This document shows positions 1 to 8,709 of a stretch of 56,834 nucleotides of DNA, piece by piece; the stretch's first letter is position 1; each line of letters opens with the position of its first letter. Source of the DNA: JABDGC01 sp964466595. Its GTDB lineage: Bacteria > Pseudomonadota > Gammaproteobacteria > DSM-16500. The notes beneath the pieces were generated by a model, which ran no database searches, was not told the origin of the DNA, and was given only the letters and a program-made list of their open reading frames with translations. The position numbers and the translations under genes were made by a program. The stretch spans positions 1 through 56,834 of the forward strand of contig CAYXNR010000010.1 of assembly GCA_964466595.1 (NCBI GenBank), given 5' to 3'.

Positions 1-13
1 TTAACCAGCCCGC

Positions 14-111
14 ACTTGTGTAGATACCAATGTAAAAGCGTGCTGGCATGACAGAATAAGGACTGGATGCTAGCATGCTTTTAGCTGATTGGCATGACAG
101 AGTAAGGAAAA
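14..111. repeat. Dispersed intergenic repeat, copy 1
   Basis: Noncoding DNA downstream of petC. It holds ACTTGTGTAGATACC (14-28) followed by a segment ending TGCTGGCATGACAG, then a second GGATGC...GGCATGACAG segment. The first part recurs at about 24382-24423 and the second part resembles 9700-9745, so this is one copy of a repeat family with three copies in the window. No gene is visible in 1-113. Confidence 0.6.
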
Positions 112-113
112 GA

Positions 114-812
114 TCAAGGTCTCTTTTTAACATCCTTCCAATATTCTTTCTTCAGATAATAAACCAAGACCAAGAGGATGAGCAAAAAGCCGAGCACCCA
201 CCAGCCGAGCCATTGTTGCTCTGCTTGATAGGGATGAGCGGCATAGGCTAAGAAGTTAACGACATCGCCAACAGCAGCATCAAATTGATCGGGCTTCATG
301 GAGCCTTGTTTTTGTAGAATGAGAAGATCGTACCAATGCAGCGAATGAAAAAGAGCTGTGGGTGGTTGGCCTTCTATTTTTACTTGCATTCCTTGAAAAG
401 CGGAGATAATGCCGGGCATCGCCGTATTAGGCACTAAAAGATTATTAACGCCGGTCGGTCGGGCAGAATCTTGGTAAAAGCTATGTAAATAGGTATAAAT
501 CCAATCGACGCCTCGAACATCTGCTTCTAAGGAAAGATCTGGCGGAGTGACGCCATAGGGCCAATTCTTGACATTAACAGGCATTTTGTCGTAGGTGATG
601 CCGGCTTGCTGTGTCAGTTTGTCATAGCGCAAATAGATTAGGGTATGACAGGACAGACAATTCGCAGCAAAAAATTTTGCGCCGCGCTTGATGGAGGCTA
701 GATCAGAGGTATCGATAGGCGCTTTTTCCAAAGCGATGTGGGTCGTTTCCTCCGCGAGAAGCAAACAGGGAAAGACCAATAAAGCGAAGCAAAGCAGTAG
801 GTATCGTTTCAT
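114..812 (-). CDS. petC: Cytochrome c1 of the bc1 complex
   Basis: Haem c subunit of ubiquinol-cytochrome c reductase (complex III); it passes electrons from the Rieske protein to soluble or membrane cytochrome c at the periplasmic face. The 232-aa product starts with a signal peptide (about 1-20). It has one CxxCH haem site (C52-L-S-C55-H56), a likely axial Met in TAMPGI (M132) and a C-terminal membrane anchor (about 204-224) followed by a basic tail. The start overlaps the end of petB by 4 nt, so it is the third gene of petA-petB-petC. The length is normal for a short gammaproteobacterial c1. Confidence 0.96.
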   Translation of the reverse strand: MKRYLLLCFALLVFPCLLLAEETTHIALEKAPIDTSDLASIKRGAKFFAANCLSCHTLIYLRYDKLTQQAGITYDKMPVNVKNWPYGVTPPDLSLEADVRGVDWIYTYLHSFYQDSARPTGVNNLLVPNTAMPGIISAFQGMQVKIEGQPPTALFHSLHWYDLLILQKQGSMKPDQFDAAVGDVVNFLAYAAHPYQAEQQWLGWWVLGFLLILLVLVYYLKKEYWKDVKKRP

Positions 813-2056
813 TTGGTTAAACGCTCCGGCACAGGATGGGTTTGCTCTTTTGCCGTGTAGAAGGGCATTAACAAAAAGAAGGCAAAATAACCAACAGAAA
901 AGAGTCTCGCTAAGAAAGTATAGAGAGGAGAAACAGGCTCATGTCCGAGATAGCCCAGTCCTATAAAACAAATGGTAAATAAAGTAATTGCTGTTTTAGA
1001 CCAGCACCCTTTGTAGCGAATAGAACGAACCTTGCTTCGATCGAGCCAGGGAAGCACAAACATAAAAGCGATGGCCGAAGCCATGGCGATGACGCCTAAT
1101 AATTTATTTGGCACGGCTCGCAGAATGGCATAGAAGGGAGTCATGTACCAAGCCGGTGTAATGTGTTCGGGTGTTTGCAGGGGATTGGCAAGCACATAAT
1201 TTTCTTGTTCTAAGAAAAGACCGCCAAATTTTGGTGCAAAGAACAGGATGGTACAAAAAACAAGGAGAAACACCATCAGACCAAAGAGATCTTTTACCGT
1301 GTAATAAGGGTGAAAGGGAATGCCATCAACAGGCAGGCCATTTTTTTTATTATCTTTAATTTCGATACCATCTGGATTATTCGAGCCGACCCGATGTAAG
1401 GCAACTAAATGGACGAAGACCATGCCGACGATGACCAAGGGTAGAAAAATAACATGGATGGCAAAAAACCGATGTAAGGTGACGCCGGAAACATTGTAGT
1501 CGCCACGCAGCCAAAGCATTAATAATTTTCCAACGACAGGAATAGCACTTGCAAAAGAAGTAATAACCTCAGCTGCCCAAAAAGACATTTGCCCCCAAGG
1601 TAAGACGTAGCCGGTAAAGGCTTCTAATAAAAGGACGAGATAAATTAACATGCCCACCAACCACAGCAATTCCCGTGGTTTTTGATAGGAGCCATAGATC
1701 AGGCCACGATACATATGGAGATAAACCACCACAAAAAAAGCAGAAGCACCCGTGGTATGGATAAAACGAATGAGCCAACCAAAACGGACTTCTCGCATGA
1801 TATGTTGGACAGAGGCAAAAGCACCTTCAGAAACCGGCACATATTCCATAGTGAGCCAAATGCCTGAAAGGATTTGGCTGACCAGAACAACTAAGGAAAA
1901 GGAACCGAAATAATACCAAAAATTAAAATTACGGGGCGCATAATAGCCGCTTAAATGATTTTGCATGAAGGCTTCCCAGGGATAGCGCGCATAAAACCAA
2001 GCGAGGAAACCAGTTTTTGTTGTTTTATTCGATGTTGTCGCAGCTTGTTCCGTCAT
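809..2056 (-). CDS. petB: Cytochrome b of the bc1 complex
   Basis: Membrane subunit carrying the two b haems and the quinol-oxidising and quinone-reducing sites of complex III. The 415-aa product has about eight hydrophobic helices. Paired haem-ligand histidines lie in the HTTGAS...YLH and HRFFAIH...FVH helices. The Qo-site PEWY motif appears as PAWY (in ITPAWYMTPFY, about residue 300). It lies between petA (2-nt gap) and petC (4-nt overlap) and is clearly co-transcribed with both. The C-terminal domain II is complete. Confidence 0.96.
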   Translation of the reverse strand: MTEQAATTSNKTTKTGFLAWFYARYPWEAFMQNHLSGYYAPRNFNFWYYFGSFSLVVLVSQILSGIWLTMEYVPVSEGAFASVQHIMREVRFGWLIRFIHTTGASAFFVVVYLHMYRGLIYGSYQKPRELLWLVGMLIYLVLLLEAFTGYVLPWGQMSFWAAEVITSFASAIPVVGKLLMLWLRGDYNVSGVTLHRFFAIHVIFLPLVIVGMVFVHLVALHRVGSNNPDGIEIKDNKKNGLPVDGIPFHPYYTVKDLFGLMVFLLVFCTILFFAPKFGGLFLEQENYVLANPLQTPEHITPAWYMTPFYAILRAVPNKLLGVIAMASAIAFMFVLPWLDRSKVRSIRYKGCWSKTAITLFTICFIGLGYLGHEPVSPLYTFLARLFSVGYFAFFLLMPFYTAKEQTHPVPERLTK

Positions 2057-2058
2057 GT

Positions 2059-2658
2059 TTAATCCCCTTCGCCTTCACTGTCCTGGCCTAGCATGATGTC
2101 ATTATCAGTGAGATAGCTATGGCGTGGAATTCTTAGATTTAAGGGCGCAGGCACGCCTTTATAAACACGCCCGGCCAAGTCGTACATCGAGCCATGGCAG
2201 GGACAATAAAAACCGCCGAGCCATTCTGGCGAAATACCGCCTTTGTCAGGTCGATAGGTGGGAACACAGCCTAAATGCGTGCAAATCCCAATGGCTACTA
2301 ATAATTCTGGCTTAATCGAACGATGAATGTTTTTTGCATATTCGGGTTGCTGTGGCTCCAGTGAATGAGGATCACGTAATTTATCATTAAGCAGAGGCAG
2401 CGTATCCAGCATCTCGGGTGTGCGGCGAATAAACCAAATGGGTTGTCCTCGCCAAGGAACAGTTAATTGTTGTCCCGGCTGAATAGCGCTGATATTCACC
2501 TGGATAGGCGCAGCAGCAGCTTCTGTATCCGTGCTCGGCATCCAGTAGCTGACAAAAGGAACCGCAGCTGCAGCGAGGCCTACTCCTCCTACAGTGACCG
2601 TTGCACGACGAAGAAAACAACGACGCTCCTGATCTATTACTTCTTCTTTGGTAGTCAT
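2059..2658 (-). CDS. petA: Rieske iron-sulfur subunit of the bc1 complex
   Basis: 2Fe-2S subunit of ubiquinol-cytochrome c reductase. The start chosen at 2658 gives 199 aa beginning MTTKEEVIDQERR; an in-frame upstream ATG at 2709 would add 17 residues with no family support. A twin-arginine-like segment (ERRCFLRR) precedes the single N-terminal membrane helix (about 20-38). The cluster ligands are C126-T-H128 with C131 and C152-P-C154-H155, in the two Rieske boxes CTHLGC and CPCHGS. It is the first gene of petABC. Confidence 0.95.
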   Translation of the reverse strand: MTTKEEVIDQERRCFLRRATVTVGGVGLAAAAVPFVSYWMPSTDTEAAAAPIQVNISAIQPGQQLTVPWRGQPIWFIRRTPEMLDTLPLLNDKLRDPHSLEPQQPEYAKNIHRSIKPELLVAIGICTHLGCVPTYRPDKGGISPEWLGGFYCPCHGSMYDLAGRVYKGVPAPLNLRIPRHSYLTDNDIMLGQDSEGEGD

Positions 2659-2737
2659 CCGAATACAACTCTTTTTATTTTTTGTTTCAGGCAAGCAAAA
2701 ATAAACCAAACTGTGCTGGCTGGCAAGAGGGAATTCT

Positions 2738-3454
2738 TTAATTAAAAATCTCTTCTAAAAAATTCCGCATCGTTTGCCAAGAACGCTGATCTGCTTTCGC
2801 ATTATAAACCGTACCAAAAGCCGGATCCTTTGCTTCTGGATTGGTAAAAGCATGCATGGTGTTGCCATAGATATGAATTTGCCAATCAGCCTTGGCTGCT
2901 CTCATTTCATCGGCGAAGCTTAATAACTGCTGCGGTGGAACCATGGGATCGTCGTAGCCATGCAGAACGAGAACCTTGGCCTGAATAGGCCTAATAGCCT
3001 CCGCTTCTGGTCGGTTTAAGAGTCCATGAAAGCTGATTACACCATTTAATTTCGCGCCACTTCTTGCAAGATCTAAAACACAGAGACCGCCAAAACAAAA
3101 ACCGATTGCTGCAATTTTGTTGGTATCAACAATTTCTAAGCTTGAGGCTGCCTTAAGCCCCGCTTGAATCCGCTGACTAAGTAAAGAGCGATTTTCTAAG
3201 AGTGGCTTGATCAAGGCCGTCTTTTCCTCTTTGGTCTTACCTTGCTTGCCTTTGCCAAACATATCTAAAGCAAAACCGACATAGCCTAAATCTGCCAGTT
3301 TTTGAGCTTTATTCCGCGCAAAATCATTGCAGCCAGACCAATCGTGACTAATGAGTACGAGAGGTTTTTTATTTTGACTTCCTTTCTTTTCATCAAAGGC
3401 ATAAAAACCTTCTAAAAGCGTCTCGGCCTGATATTCAATTGTTTGTTTGTGCAT
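2738..3454 (-). CDS. Dienelactone hydrolase family protein
   Basis: Alpha/beta hydrolase of the dienelactone hydrolase family, 238 aa, cytosolic (no signal peptide). A Cys-Asp-His triad is visible: C120 in the elbow GFCFGG, D169 in HGYDDP and H201 in TMHAFTNP. Substrates of such enzymes outside aromatic-degradation clusters are usually unknown, and no ring-cleavage gene is near. It stands alone between petABC and hemY, on the same strand. Confidence 0.85.
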   Translation of the reverse strand: MHKQTIEYQAETLLEGFYAFDEKKGSQNKKPLVLISHDWSGCNDFARNKAQKLADLGYVGFALDMFGKGKQGKTKEEKTALIKPLLENRSLLSQRIQAGLKAASSLEIVDTNKIAAIGFCFGGLCVLDLARSGAKLNGVISFHGLLNRPEAEAIRPIQAKVLVLHGYDDPMVPPQQLLSFADEMRAAKADWQIHIYGNTMHAFTNPEAKDPAFGTVYNAKADQRSWQTMRNFLEEIFN

Positions 3455-3483
3455 GAATCTTCCCTATCTGCAATAAAAAAGCT

Positions 3484-4677
3484 TTATGAAGTTGTAGTCG
3501 CTAATTCGAGACCGTCCCGATAGTAACGCAAGGCCAACTGGGGTTCGCCTAGTTGTTCTAATAACTTAGCAAGCTCCAATTGAGCTTCGAGGTTAACATG
3601 TTGGTTCAAGCCTTCTTCTAAATAAGATCGAGCCTTCCCCCACAGCTGGCAACGGAGACAAAGTCTGCCAAGAGTCAGCAAGAGCGCATCCTGTTTGCCA
3701 TAATATTTGAGCCAGGATTCGGCGACAGTTAAGTGTCGCGTCGGATTATCGGTGGATAAGGAGCCATAAATTTTAACTAAATTTTCATGCCATTCTTTTT
3801 GGAGAAGCTTACGAATAAGCGGTTCAATTTCTTCAGCCGATTTTTTGTCGCTTTTTAGTAATTGCGCATAGCGTTCTAAAACCTCGGGTTGTAGCCGAAT
3901 TTTTTGAGGAACGCGGTTCCATAACTCACGCACGGCATGAATACTTTTATTTTTTCGTTCTGCCTCCTCCAACATTTCGCAATAGATATTTTTTTCAAAG
4001 GCAGCCGCTTGCTCTGCATCAAGCATTCTCGCCTTACGCAGGGCAGGCAAGAGCTCGAGAAGGTTTTGCCAATCGGCAAGACGAATGTATATTTTTTCAA
4101 GTAAGCGCAGCACCTCGGGATGATCCGGCGCAAGCTTACGCAGCTGTCTCAGGGTTGCCATTGCCTGTTCGACCAGCCCTTGCTCTAACTGCAGTTTGGT
4201 TTGCACTAAGCCAATCACCACCTCGTTTTGGGGTGCAGCCTGATATGCCTTTTGCAAGTAAACATCACTGCGCTCATAGGCTTGTTGGGCTCGGGCAGCT
4301 TCTGCTGCTGATAAATAATTGATAATTGGATTTCTATCTTGATGGATGCCTTCGAGGAGATGTCTCTCGGCATTGATCCATTGTTGTTCCCACATATCCA
4401 AGAGACCTTGTTGAGTTTTATCGAGCGCTTTAGAAAAGCGACGCTTTGCAAACCATTCACCCCGGCGGGTTGGGAAATGACGAATCAGGTTGAATAAACG
4501 CAAACTACAATGCAAGACCAAAAAAATCAGAAGTAAGCCGAGAACAAGAAGCCAAAGAGGCAGTTCTATCACCCACCGATCGTAGGTTAATAAGGCATGC
4601 CCGGGATGCTCTACCATGGCGGCACCGAACCAGACAGAAGCGATCAGAAAAAGTAAAACAACAATCAGGCGACGCAT
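3484..4677 (-). CDS. hemY: HemY-like membrane TPR protein
   Basis: Inner-membrane protein of the hemCDXY type, 397 aa. Two hydrophobic helices lie near the N terminus (about 4-20 and 38-62), followed by a soluble helical region with TPR-like repeats (for example residues 105-200 and 320-395). Its role in haem synthesis is still vague in well-studied bacteria; it is not protoporphyrinogen oxidase. Its start overlaps the hemD end by 13 nt. The usual intervening gene hemX is absent. Confidence 0.85.
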   Translation of the reverse strand: MRRLIVVLLFLIASVWFGAAMVEHPGHALLTYDRWVIELPLWLLVLGLLLIFLVLHCSLRLFNLIRHFPTRRGEWFAKRRFSKALDKTQQGLLDMWEQQWINAERHLLEGIHQDRNPIINYLSAAEAARAQQAYERSDVYLQKAYQAAPQNEVVIGLVQTKLQLEQGLVEQAMATLRQLRKLAPDHPEVLRLLEKIYIRLADWQNLLELLPALRKARMLDAEQAAAFEKNIYCEMLEEAERKNKSIHAVRELWNRVPQKIRLQPEVLERYAQLLKSDKKSAEEIEPLIRKLLQKEWHENLVKIYGSLSTDNPTRHLTVAESWLKYYGKQDALLLTLGRLCLRCQLWGKARSYLEEGLNQHVNLEAQLELAKLLEQLGEPQLALRYYRDGLELATTTS

Positions 4678-5444
4678 TGCTCATTCCTTATTTGGTTCAA
4701 AGCTTGCAGCAGGCCCAGAGGACTCGCTGCTTTCGCCAAAAAGCAGTTTGTAAAACCAAAAGCTTTAGCCTGTATCATAATACGTTCACTGATTAAGACC
4801 AATGGTATTTTTCTGAGCCTGGTCCACTCGGTTTCAATAAATAATTTTTTAAGATTCGCTAGACCTTCTACGGAGGTGGCGATCATGGCAGCGATTTGCT
4901 GATGGCGTAAGAGTTCAAGATAGGGGCTTAAGTCCAATTCAGGGAGAACGCGTTGATACGATAAAAAGCGGTTAACCTCTGCCCCGCGCTTCTGCAAAGT
5001 GGTGGCCAATAATTCTCGTCCACCTGCTCCACAAAAAAGAGCAACTTTCAGGTTCCTCATATTTTGAAAGTCTGGCAAAGCTAATAAACCCTCGGAATTC
5101 CAATTGGATGCTGGATAGAGGGCTGCTGGCAAGGCTGCCTGCCGTAAAGCTTCTGCTGTGCCTTGACCAATAGCTGCAATGCGAAGTGTTGGGGGAAATT
5201 GGGGCCACTGCTTGTGAATGAAGGCCGCACTCATCTGCACGGCAGCTTGGCTGACAAAAATAGCCCACTGATAATTCGCTAAGTGAGCAATTTGCTCTTG
5301 AAGCAGTGTGGAATCTGGAAGTGGCTTGGTTTCGAGCACAGAGAGCAGGACGGTCTCATAGCCTTCGGCTTGTAATTGAAGACTGAAGACTTCGTTCTGA
5401 AGTTGAGGACGAGTCAGCAGAACTCGAAAAGGTCGGGAAGACAT
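4665..5444 (-). CDS. hemD: Uroporphyrinogen-III synthase
   Basis: Closes and rearranges hydroxymethylbilane to uroporphyrinogen III in tetrapyrrole synthesis. The 259-aa product has the family's low-conservation two-domain layout. Recognisable parts are the N-terminal VLLTRPQLQNE, the WAIFVSQAAV segment, IAAIGQGTAEAL and the ATSVEGLANL helix near residue 190. It starts 3 nt after hemC stops and overlaps hemY, forming one operon hemC-hemD-hemY. Confidence 0.9.
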   Translation of the reverse strand: MSSRPFRVLLTRPQLQNEVFSLQLQAEGYETVLLSVLETKPLPDSTLLQEQIAHLANYQWAIFVSQAAVQMSAAFIHKQWPQFPPTLRIAAIGQGTAEALRQAALPAALYPASNWNSEGLLALPDFQNMRNLKVALFCGAGGRELLATTLQKRGAEVNRFLSYQRVLPELDLSPYLELLRHQQIAAMIATSVEGLANLKKLFIETEWTRLRKIPLVLISERIMIQAKAFGFTNCFLAKAASPLGLLQALNQIRNEQCVA

Positions 5445-5447
5445 AAA

Positions 5448-6368
5448 TTAATGAAACGCCCGTAAAATTTGCTCTGCTCCCTGCTGCAATAAATCTTCTG
5501 CAACCTGTTTTCCGAGATCCTCTGCCTGCTCTAAGCTAGCTTGTCGCCTCGCCTTCAACAGCGTTTTTCCATCTACACTGCCGACCAGTCCACGCAAATC
5601 GATGCGATTATTCGATAGTTCTGCGAAGGCCGCAATCGGAACCTGACAGCCACCGCCTAAATATTGACATAAGGCGCGTTCCGCACTGACACAGGCAAAG
5701 GTAGGAAGATGATTTAAGACTGCAAGATGAGTAGCTGTATCAATATCTTCTTCGCGACACTCCAAAGCCAAGGCACCTTGACCCGCTGCCGGTAAGATGT
5801 GCTCTATCGATATCAGACAAGCGATTCGATGATTTAAGCCAAGACGCTGCAAACCGGCTGCGGCTAAAATAAGAGCATCAAAATCGCCCTGATCGAGGCG
5901 GGCTAAGCGTGAATTAACATTTCCGCGTAAATTTTCAATAATCAGATCAGGACGCAAGGCCCGCAGCTGGCTTTGCCTACGTAAACTCGATGTACCAATC
6001 CGTGCGTGAGCAGGCAGGTCTTCTAGGGTACGATAATGTTTGGACACGAGTGCATCACGTGCTTCTTCCCGTTCGCAAATAACGGGCACCTGCAGGCCTT
6101 TCGGTAAAATCATGGGTACATCTTTCATCGAATGCACTGCTACCTGAGCATGATCGGCTAAAAGCGCCTCTTCTAATTCCTTTACAAATAAACCTTTACC
6201 GCCTACTTGGGATAAAGAAAGAGAGAGTTTTTTATCAGCCGCTGTTGTTATTTCGAGAAGCTCAATTGTTAATTTTGGGTAAAATTCAAGCAGTTTGTTC
6301 TTGACCCATTCTGCCTGCCATAGCGCCAAAGGACTGGCGCGAGTAGTGATAACAATATGATTTTTCAT
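5448..6368 (-). CDS. hemC: Hydroxymethylbilane synthase (porphobilinogen deaminase)
   Basis: Polymerises four porphobilinogens into hydroxymethylbilane. The start is placed at the ATG 6366-6368 (MKNHIVITTRASPLAL), preceded by a GGAA box. This gives 306 aa, the normal length; a longer frame up to 6557 runs through the divergent promoter region and has no family support. Key residues are D83 in HSMKDVP, the arginine-rich GTSSLRRQSQL segment and C241 in GGGCQVP, which carries the dipyrromethane cofactor. First gene of hemC-hemD-hemY, divergent from the CBS gene. Confidence 0.95.
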   Translation of the reverse strand: MKNHIVITTRASPLALWQAEWVKNKLLEFYPKLTIELLEITTAADKKLSLSLSQVGGKGLFVKELEEALLADHAQVAVHSMKDVPMILPKGLQVPVICEREEARDALVSKHYRTLEDLPAHARIGTSSLRRQSQLRALRPDLIIENLRGNVNSRLARLDQGDFDALILAAAGLQRLGLNHRIACLISIEHILPAAGQGALALECREEDIDTATHLAVLNHLPTFACVSAERALCQYLGGGCQVPIAAFAELSNNRIDLRGLVGSVDGKTLLKARRQASLEQAEDLGKQVAEDLLQQGAEQILRAFH

Positions 6369-6458
6369 TATATTTCCAATAGCTTGTCTTTTATTCAGGC
6401 CCAGGATAGCACGCTTTGGAGCCTTCGACAAAGCTAACCCTGCTGGAAGCAGATGCTT

Positions 6459-6464
6459 TATAAT
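6459..6464 (+). promoter_or_regulatory. Putative -10 box for the CBS-CGL operon
   Basis: A perfect TATAAT lies 37 bp before the CBS start codon in the hemC/CBS divergent region. No convincing -35 is seen 16-18 bp upstream, so the call rests on the -10 match and its position. Confidence 0.4.
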
Positions 6465-6501
6465 TAAGGAATAGGACAGTGATGAGACAGGAGTCGCTAT
6501 C

Positions 6502-7485
6502 ATGGTCTTTAATAATATTATTGAAGTGATCGGAAAAACTCCCATTGTTCGCCTCAATCAGGTCGGTAGCGAATTAGCCTGCGAGCTTTATGCAAAATGT
6601 GAATTCTTAAATCCCGGTGGCTCTGTTAAAGATCGTACTGCCAAAAAAATGATTGAAGTTGCAGAAAAGGCGGGACTGATTAAACCCGGCTTTACCCTGA
6701 TTGAACCGACCTCTGGCAATACGGGTATTGGTCTTGCCATGGCTGCCGTCGTCAAGGGCTATAAAGTGATTATCACGATGCCCGAAAAAATGAGTCGGGA
6801 AAAACAGGTTGTTCTCGAGGCTTTGGGCGCTAAAATTTATCGAACCCGCACGGAGGCGGCTTGGAATGATCCGGATAGCCATATTTCACTCGCTAAAAAA
6901 CTGCAACAGGAAACGCCCAACTCTTATATTTTGGATCAATACGCTAATCCTGCCAATCCGCAAACACATTATGAAGAAACGGCACAAGAAATTTTGGATG
7001 ATTTCGGGCATGAGCTTGCCATGGTCGTACTCACTGTCGGAACCGGCGGCACAATTACGGGAATAGCGAAGCGTTTAAAAAAAGAAATTCCCCATATTCA
7101 GATTATTGGTGTTGATCCCTATGGATCCATTCTCGGTGGTGGCAAACAAACACACCCCTATTTGGTTGAAGGCATTGGCTATGATTTTATCCCGCCAATT
7201 CTGGATAATAGCCTGGTCGATGCCTATATCAAGGTAACTGATCGGGATGCCTTTCTCTTCGCTAGACGTCTGATCCGAGAAGAGGGTTTACTGGTCGGGG
7301 GTTCTTCTGGCGCGGCTATCTGGGGAGCCTTGCAGGCAGCAAAAGCGCTGAAGAAGCGGGAAAAATGTCTGGTTTTTATGCCTGATGGTATTCGTAATTA
7401 TCTGACTAAGTTTGTAGATGATAACTGGATGATCAAGCATGGGTTTATAGAAGAACCCCTTAAAAAAGGTGAACGGGTAAAATGA
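6502..7485 (+). CDS. cbs: Cystathionine beta-synthase, catalytic core only
   Basis: PLP enzyme of fold type II that condenses serine (or O-acetylserine) with homocysteine, the first step of reverse transsulfuration. The 327-aa product has the PLP lysine K43 in GGSVKDR, the TSGNTG loop (about 70-75) and the glycine-rich GTGGTITG phosphate loop. It resembles the CBS core more than cysteine synthase (EYAKCEFLNPGGS region, VEGIGYDFIP segment). It lacks C-terminal CBS domains. An AGGAG box precedes ATG 6502. It overlaps the next gene by 4 nt (ATGA). Confidence 0.88.
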   Translation: MVFNNIIEVIGKTPIVRLNQVGSELACELYAKCEFLNPGGSVKDRTAKKMIEVAEKAGLIKPGFTLIEPTSGNTGIGLAMAAVVKGYKVIITMPEKMSREKQVVLEALGAKIYRTRTEAAWNDPDSHISLAKKLQQETPNSYILDQYANPANPQTHYEETAQEILDDFGHELAMVVLTVGTGGTITGIAKRLKKEIPHIQIIGVDPYGSILGGGKQTHPYLVEGIGYDFIPPILDNSLVDAYIKVTDRDAFLFARRLIREEGLLVGGSSGAAIWGALQAAKALKKREKCLVFMPDGIRNYLTKFVDDNWMIKHGFIEEPLKKGERVK

Positions 7486-8645
7486 AAAAAAATCTGCAGC
7501 TCGGAACACGTGTCGTGCATGCCGGTCAACATTCTGATCCTACAACGGGTGCCGTCATGACCCCTATTTATGCAAGCTCTACCTTTGCCCAGACTAGCCC
7601 CGGTAAAAATCAAGGATTTGAATACTCACGTACGCAGAATCCAACTCGTCAAGCTTATGAGCATTGCGTCGCCAACTTGGAATCGGGACAGTATGGTTTT
7701 GCTTTTGCTTCGGGAATGGCTGCTATTGCGACTGTGCTCGGCTTACTTGAACCCGGCGCGCATGTCTTAGCCTGTGATGATGTGTATGGTGGAACCTATC
7801 GTTTATTCGAAAAAGTATTGAAGCGTACTGGCGGCATTGAGGTGGATTTCATCGATTTTTCGAAGCCCGAGGTGGTTGAAAAAGCACTCCGTCCACAGAC
7901 ACGTATGTTGTGGGTTGAAAGTCCGACCAATCCCATGCTCAAATTAGTGGATTTGCAGCAAATCGCAAGAATTGCGAAAGAACATCATCTACTTGCCGTG
8001 GCAGATAATACCTTTGCGACACCCATGCTACAACGTCCGCTGGAAGTGGGTTTTCATATTGTAGTGCATTCGGCTACTAAATATTTAAATGGTCATTCGG
8101 ATGTGGTTAGCGGGGTTGTTGTGGTTGGAAGCGATGCGAGTCTGGCTGAGAAAATTGCCTTCCTTCAAAATGCGATTGGCGGCATTGCCGGACCCTTTGA
8201 TAGCTTTTTAGTCTTGCGTGGCCTGAAAACCTTAGGCTTACGTATGGAGCGCCATTGTTTCAATGCACAACAACTAGCCTTTTGGCTCGAATCACAGTCT
8301 CGGGTGGCAACTGTTATTTATCCTGGCTTAAAAAGCCATCCCCAACATGCGCTCGCCAAGCAGCAGATGAAAAATTTTGGCGGCATGATTTCTGTCGAAC
8401 TCAATTGCAGTCTGCGGGAAACGATTAAAGTTCTCGAGCGCTGCCAGCTTTTTACCCTCGCTGAAAGTTTAGGCGGGGTCGAGAGCCTTATTGAACACCC
8501 GGCTACGATGACCCATGCCAGCATTCCGGCTGTCTTGCGTCAACAACTCGGCATCAAGGATAATTTAATTCGCCTTTCTGTTGGTATTGAGGATCTGAAT
8601 GATTTGATTCAAGATCTCGATGAGGCCCTGGGTGGGAAAAAATAG
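7482..8645 (+). CDS. Cystathionine gamma-lyase / gamma-synthase family PLP enzyme
   Basis: Cys/Met-metabolism PLP enzyme, 387 aa. The PLP lysine is K200 in HSATKYLNGHSD; SGMAAI (about 78-83) and YSRTQNPT are typical of the family. Co-translation with the CBS gene argues for cystathionine gamma-lyase, converting cystathionine to cysteine and completing reverse transsulfuration from methionine. Sequence alone does not fully exclude cystathionine gamma-synthase activity. Confidence 0.88.
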   Translation: MKKNLQLGTRVVHAGQHSDPTTGAVMTPIYASSTFAQTSPGKNQGFEYSRTQNPTRQAYEHCVANLESGQYGFAFASGMAAIATVLGLLEPGAHVLACDDVYGGTYRLFEKVLKRTGGIEVDFIDFSKPEVVEKALRPQTRMLWVESPTNPMLKLVDLQQIARIAKEHHLLAVADNTFATPMLQRPLEVGFHIVVHSATKYLNGHSDVVSGVVVVGSDASLAEKIAFLQNAIGGIAGPFDSFLVLRGLKTLGLRMERHCFNAQQLAFWLESQSRVATVIYPGLKSHPQHALAKQQMKNFGGMISVELNCSLRETIKVLERCQLFTLAESLGGVESLIEHPATMTHASIPAVLRQQLGIKDNLIRLSVGIEDLNDLIQDLDEALGGKK

Positions 8646-8709
8646 GTGTATTTATTCTGAGCGGAGATAATCATATAATAGGGCGCTGATAGTCAAAAGG
8701 ATGAGCCCT

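Noticed and set aside
6369..6557. N-terminal extension of HemC to 6557
   Set aside because: It crosses the divergent promoter and CBS start, adds 63 residues absent from the family, and the inner ATG has a ribosome site.
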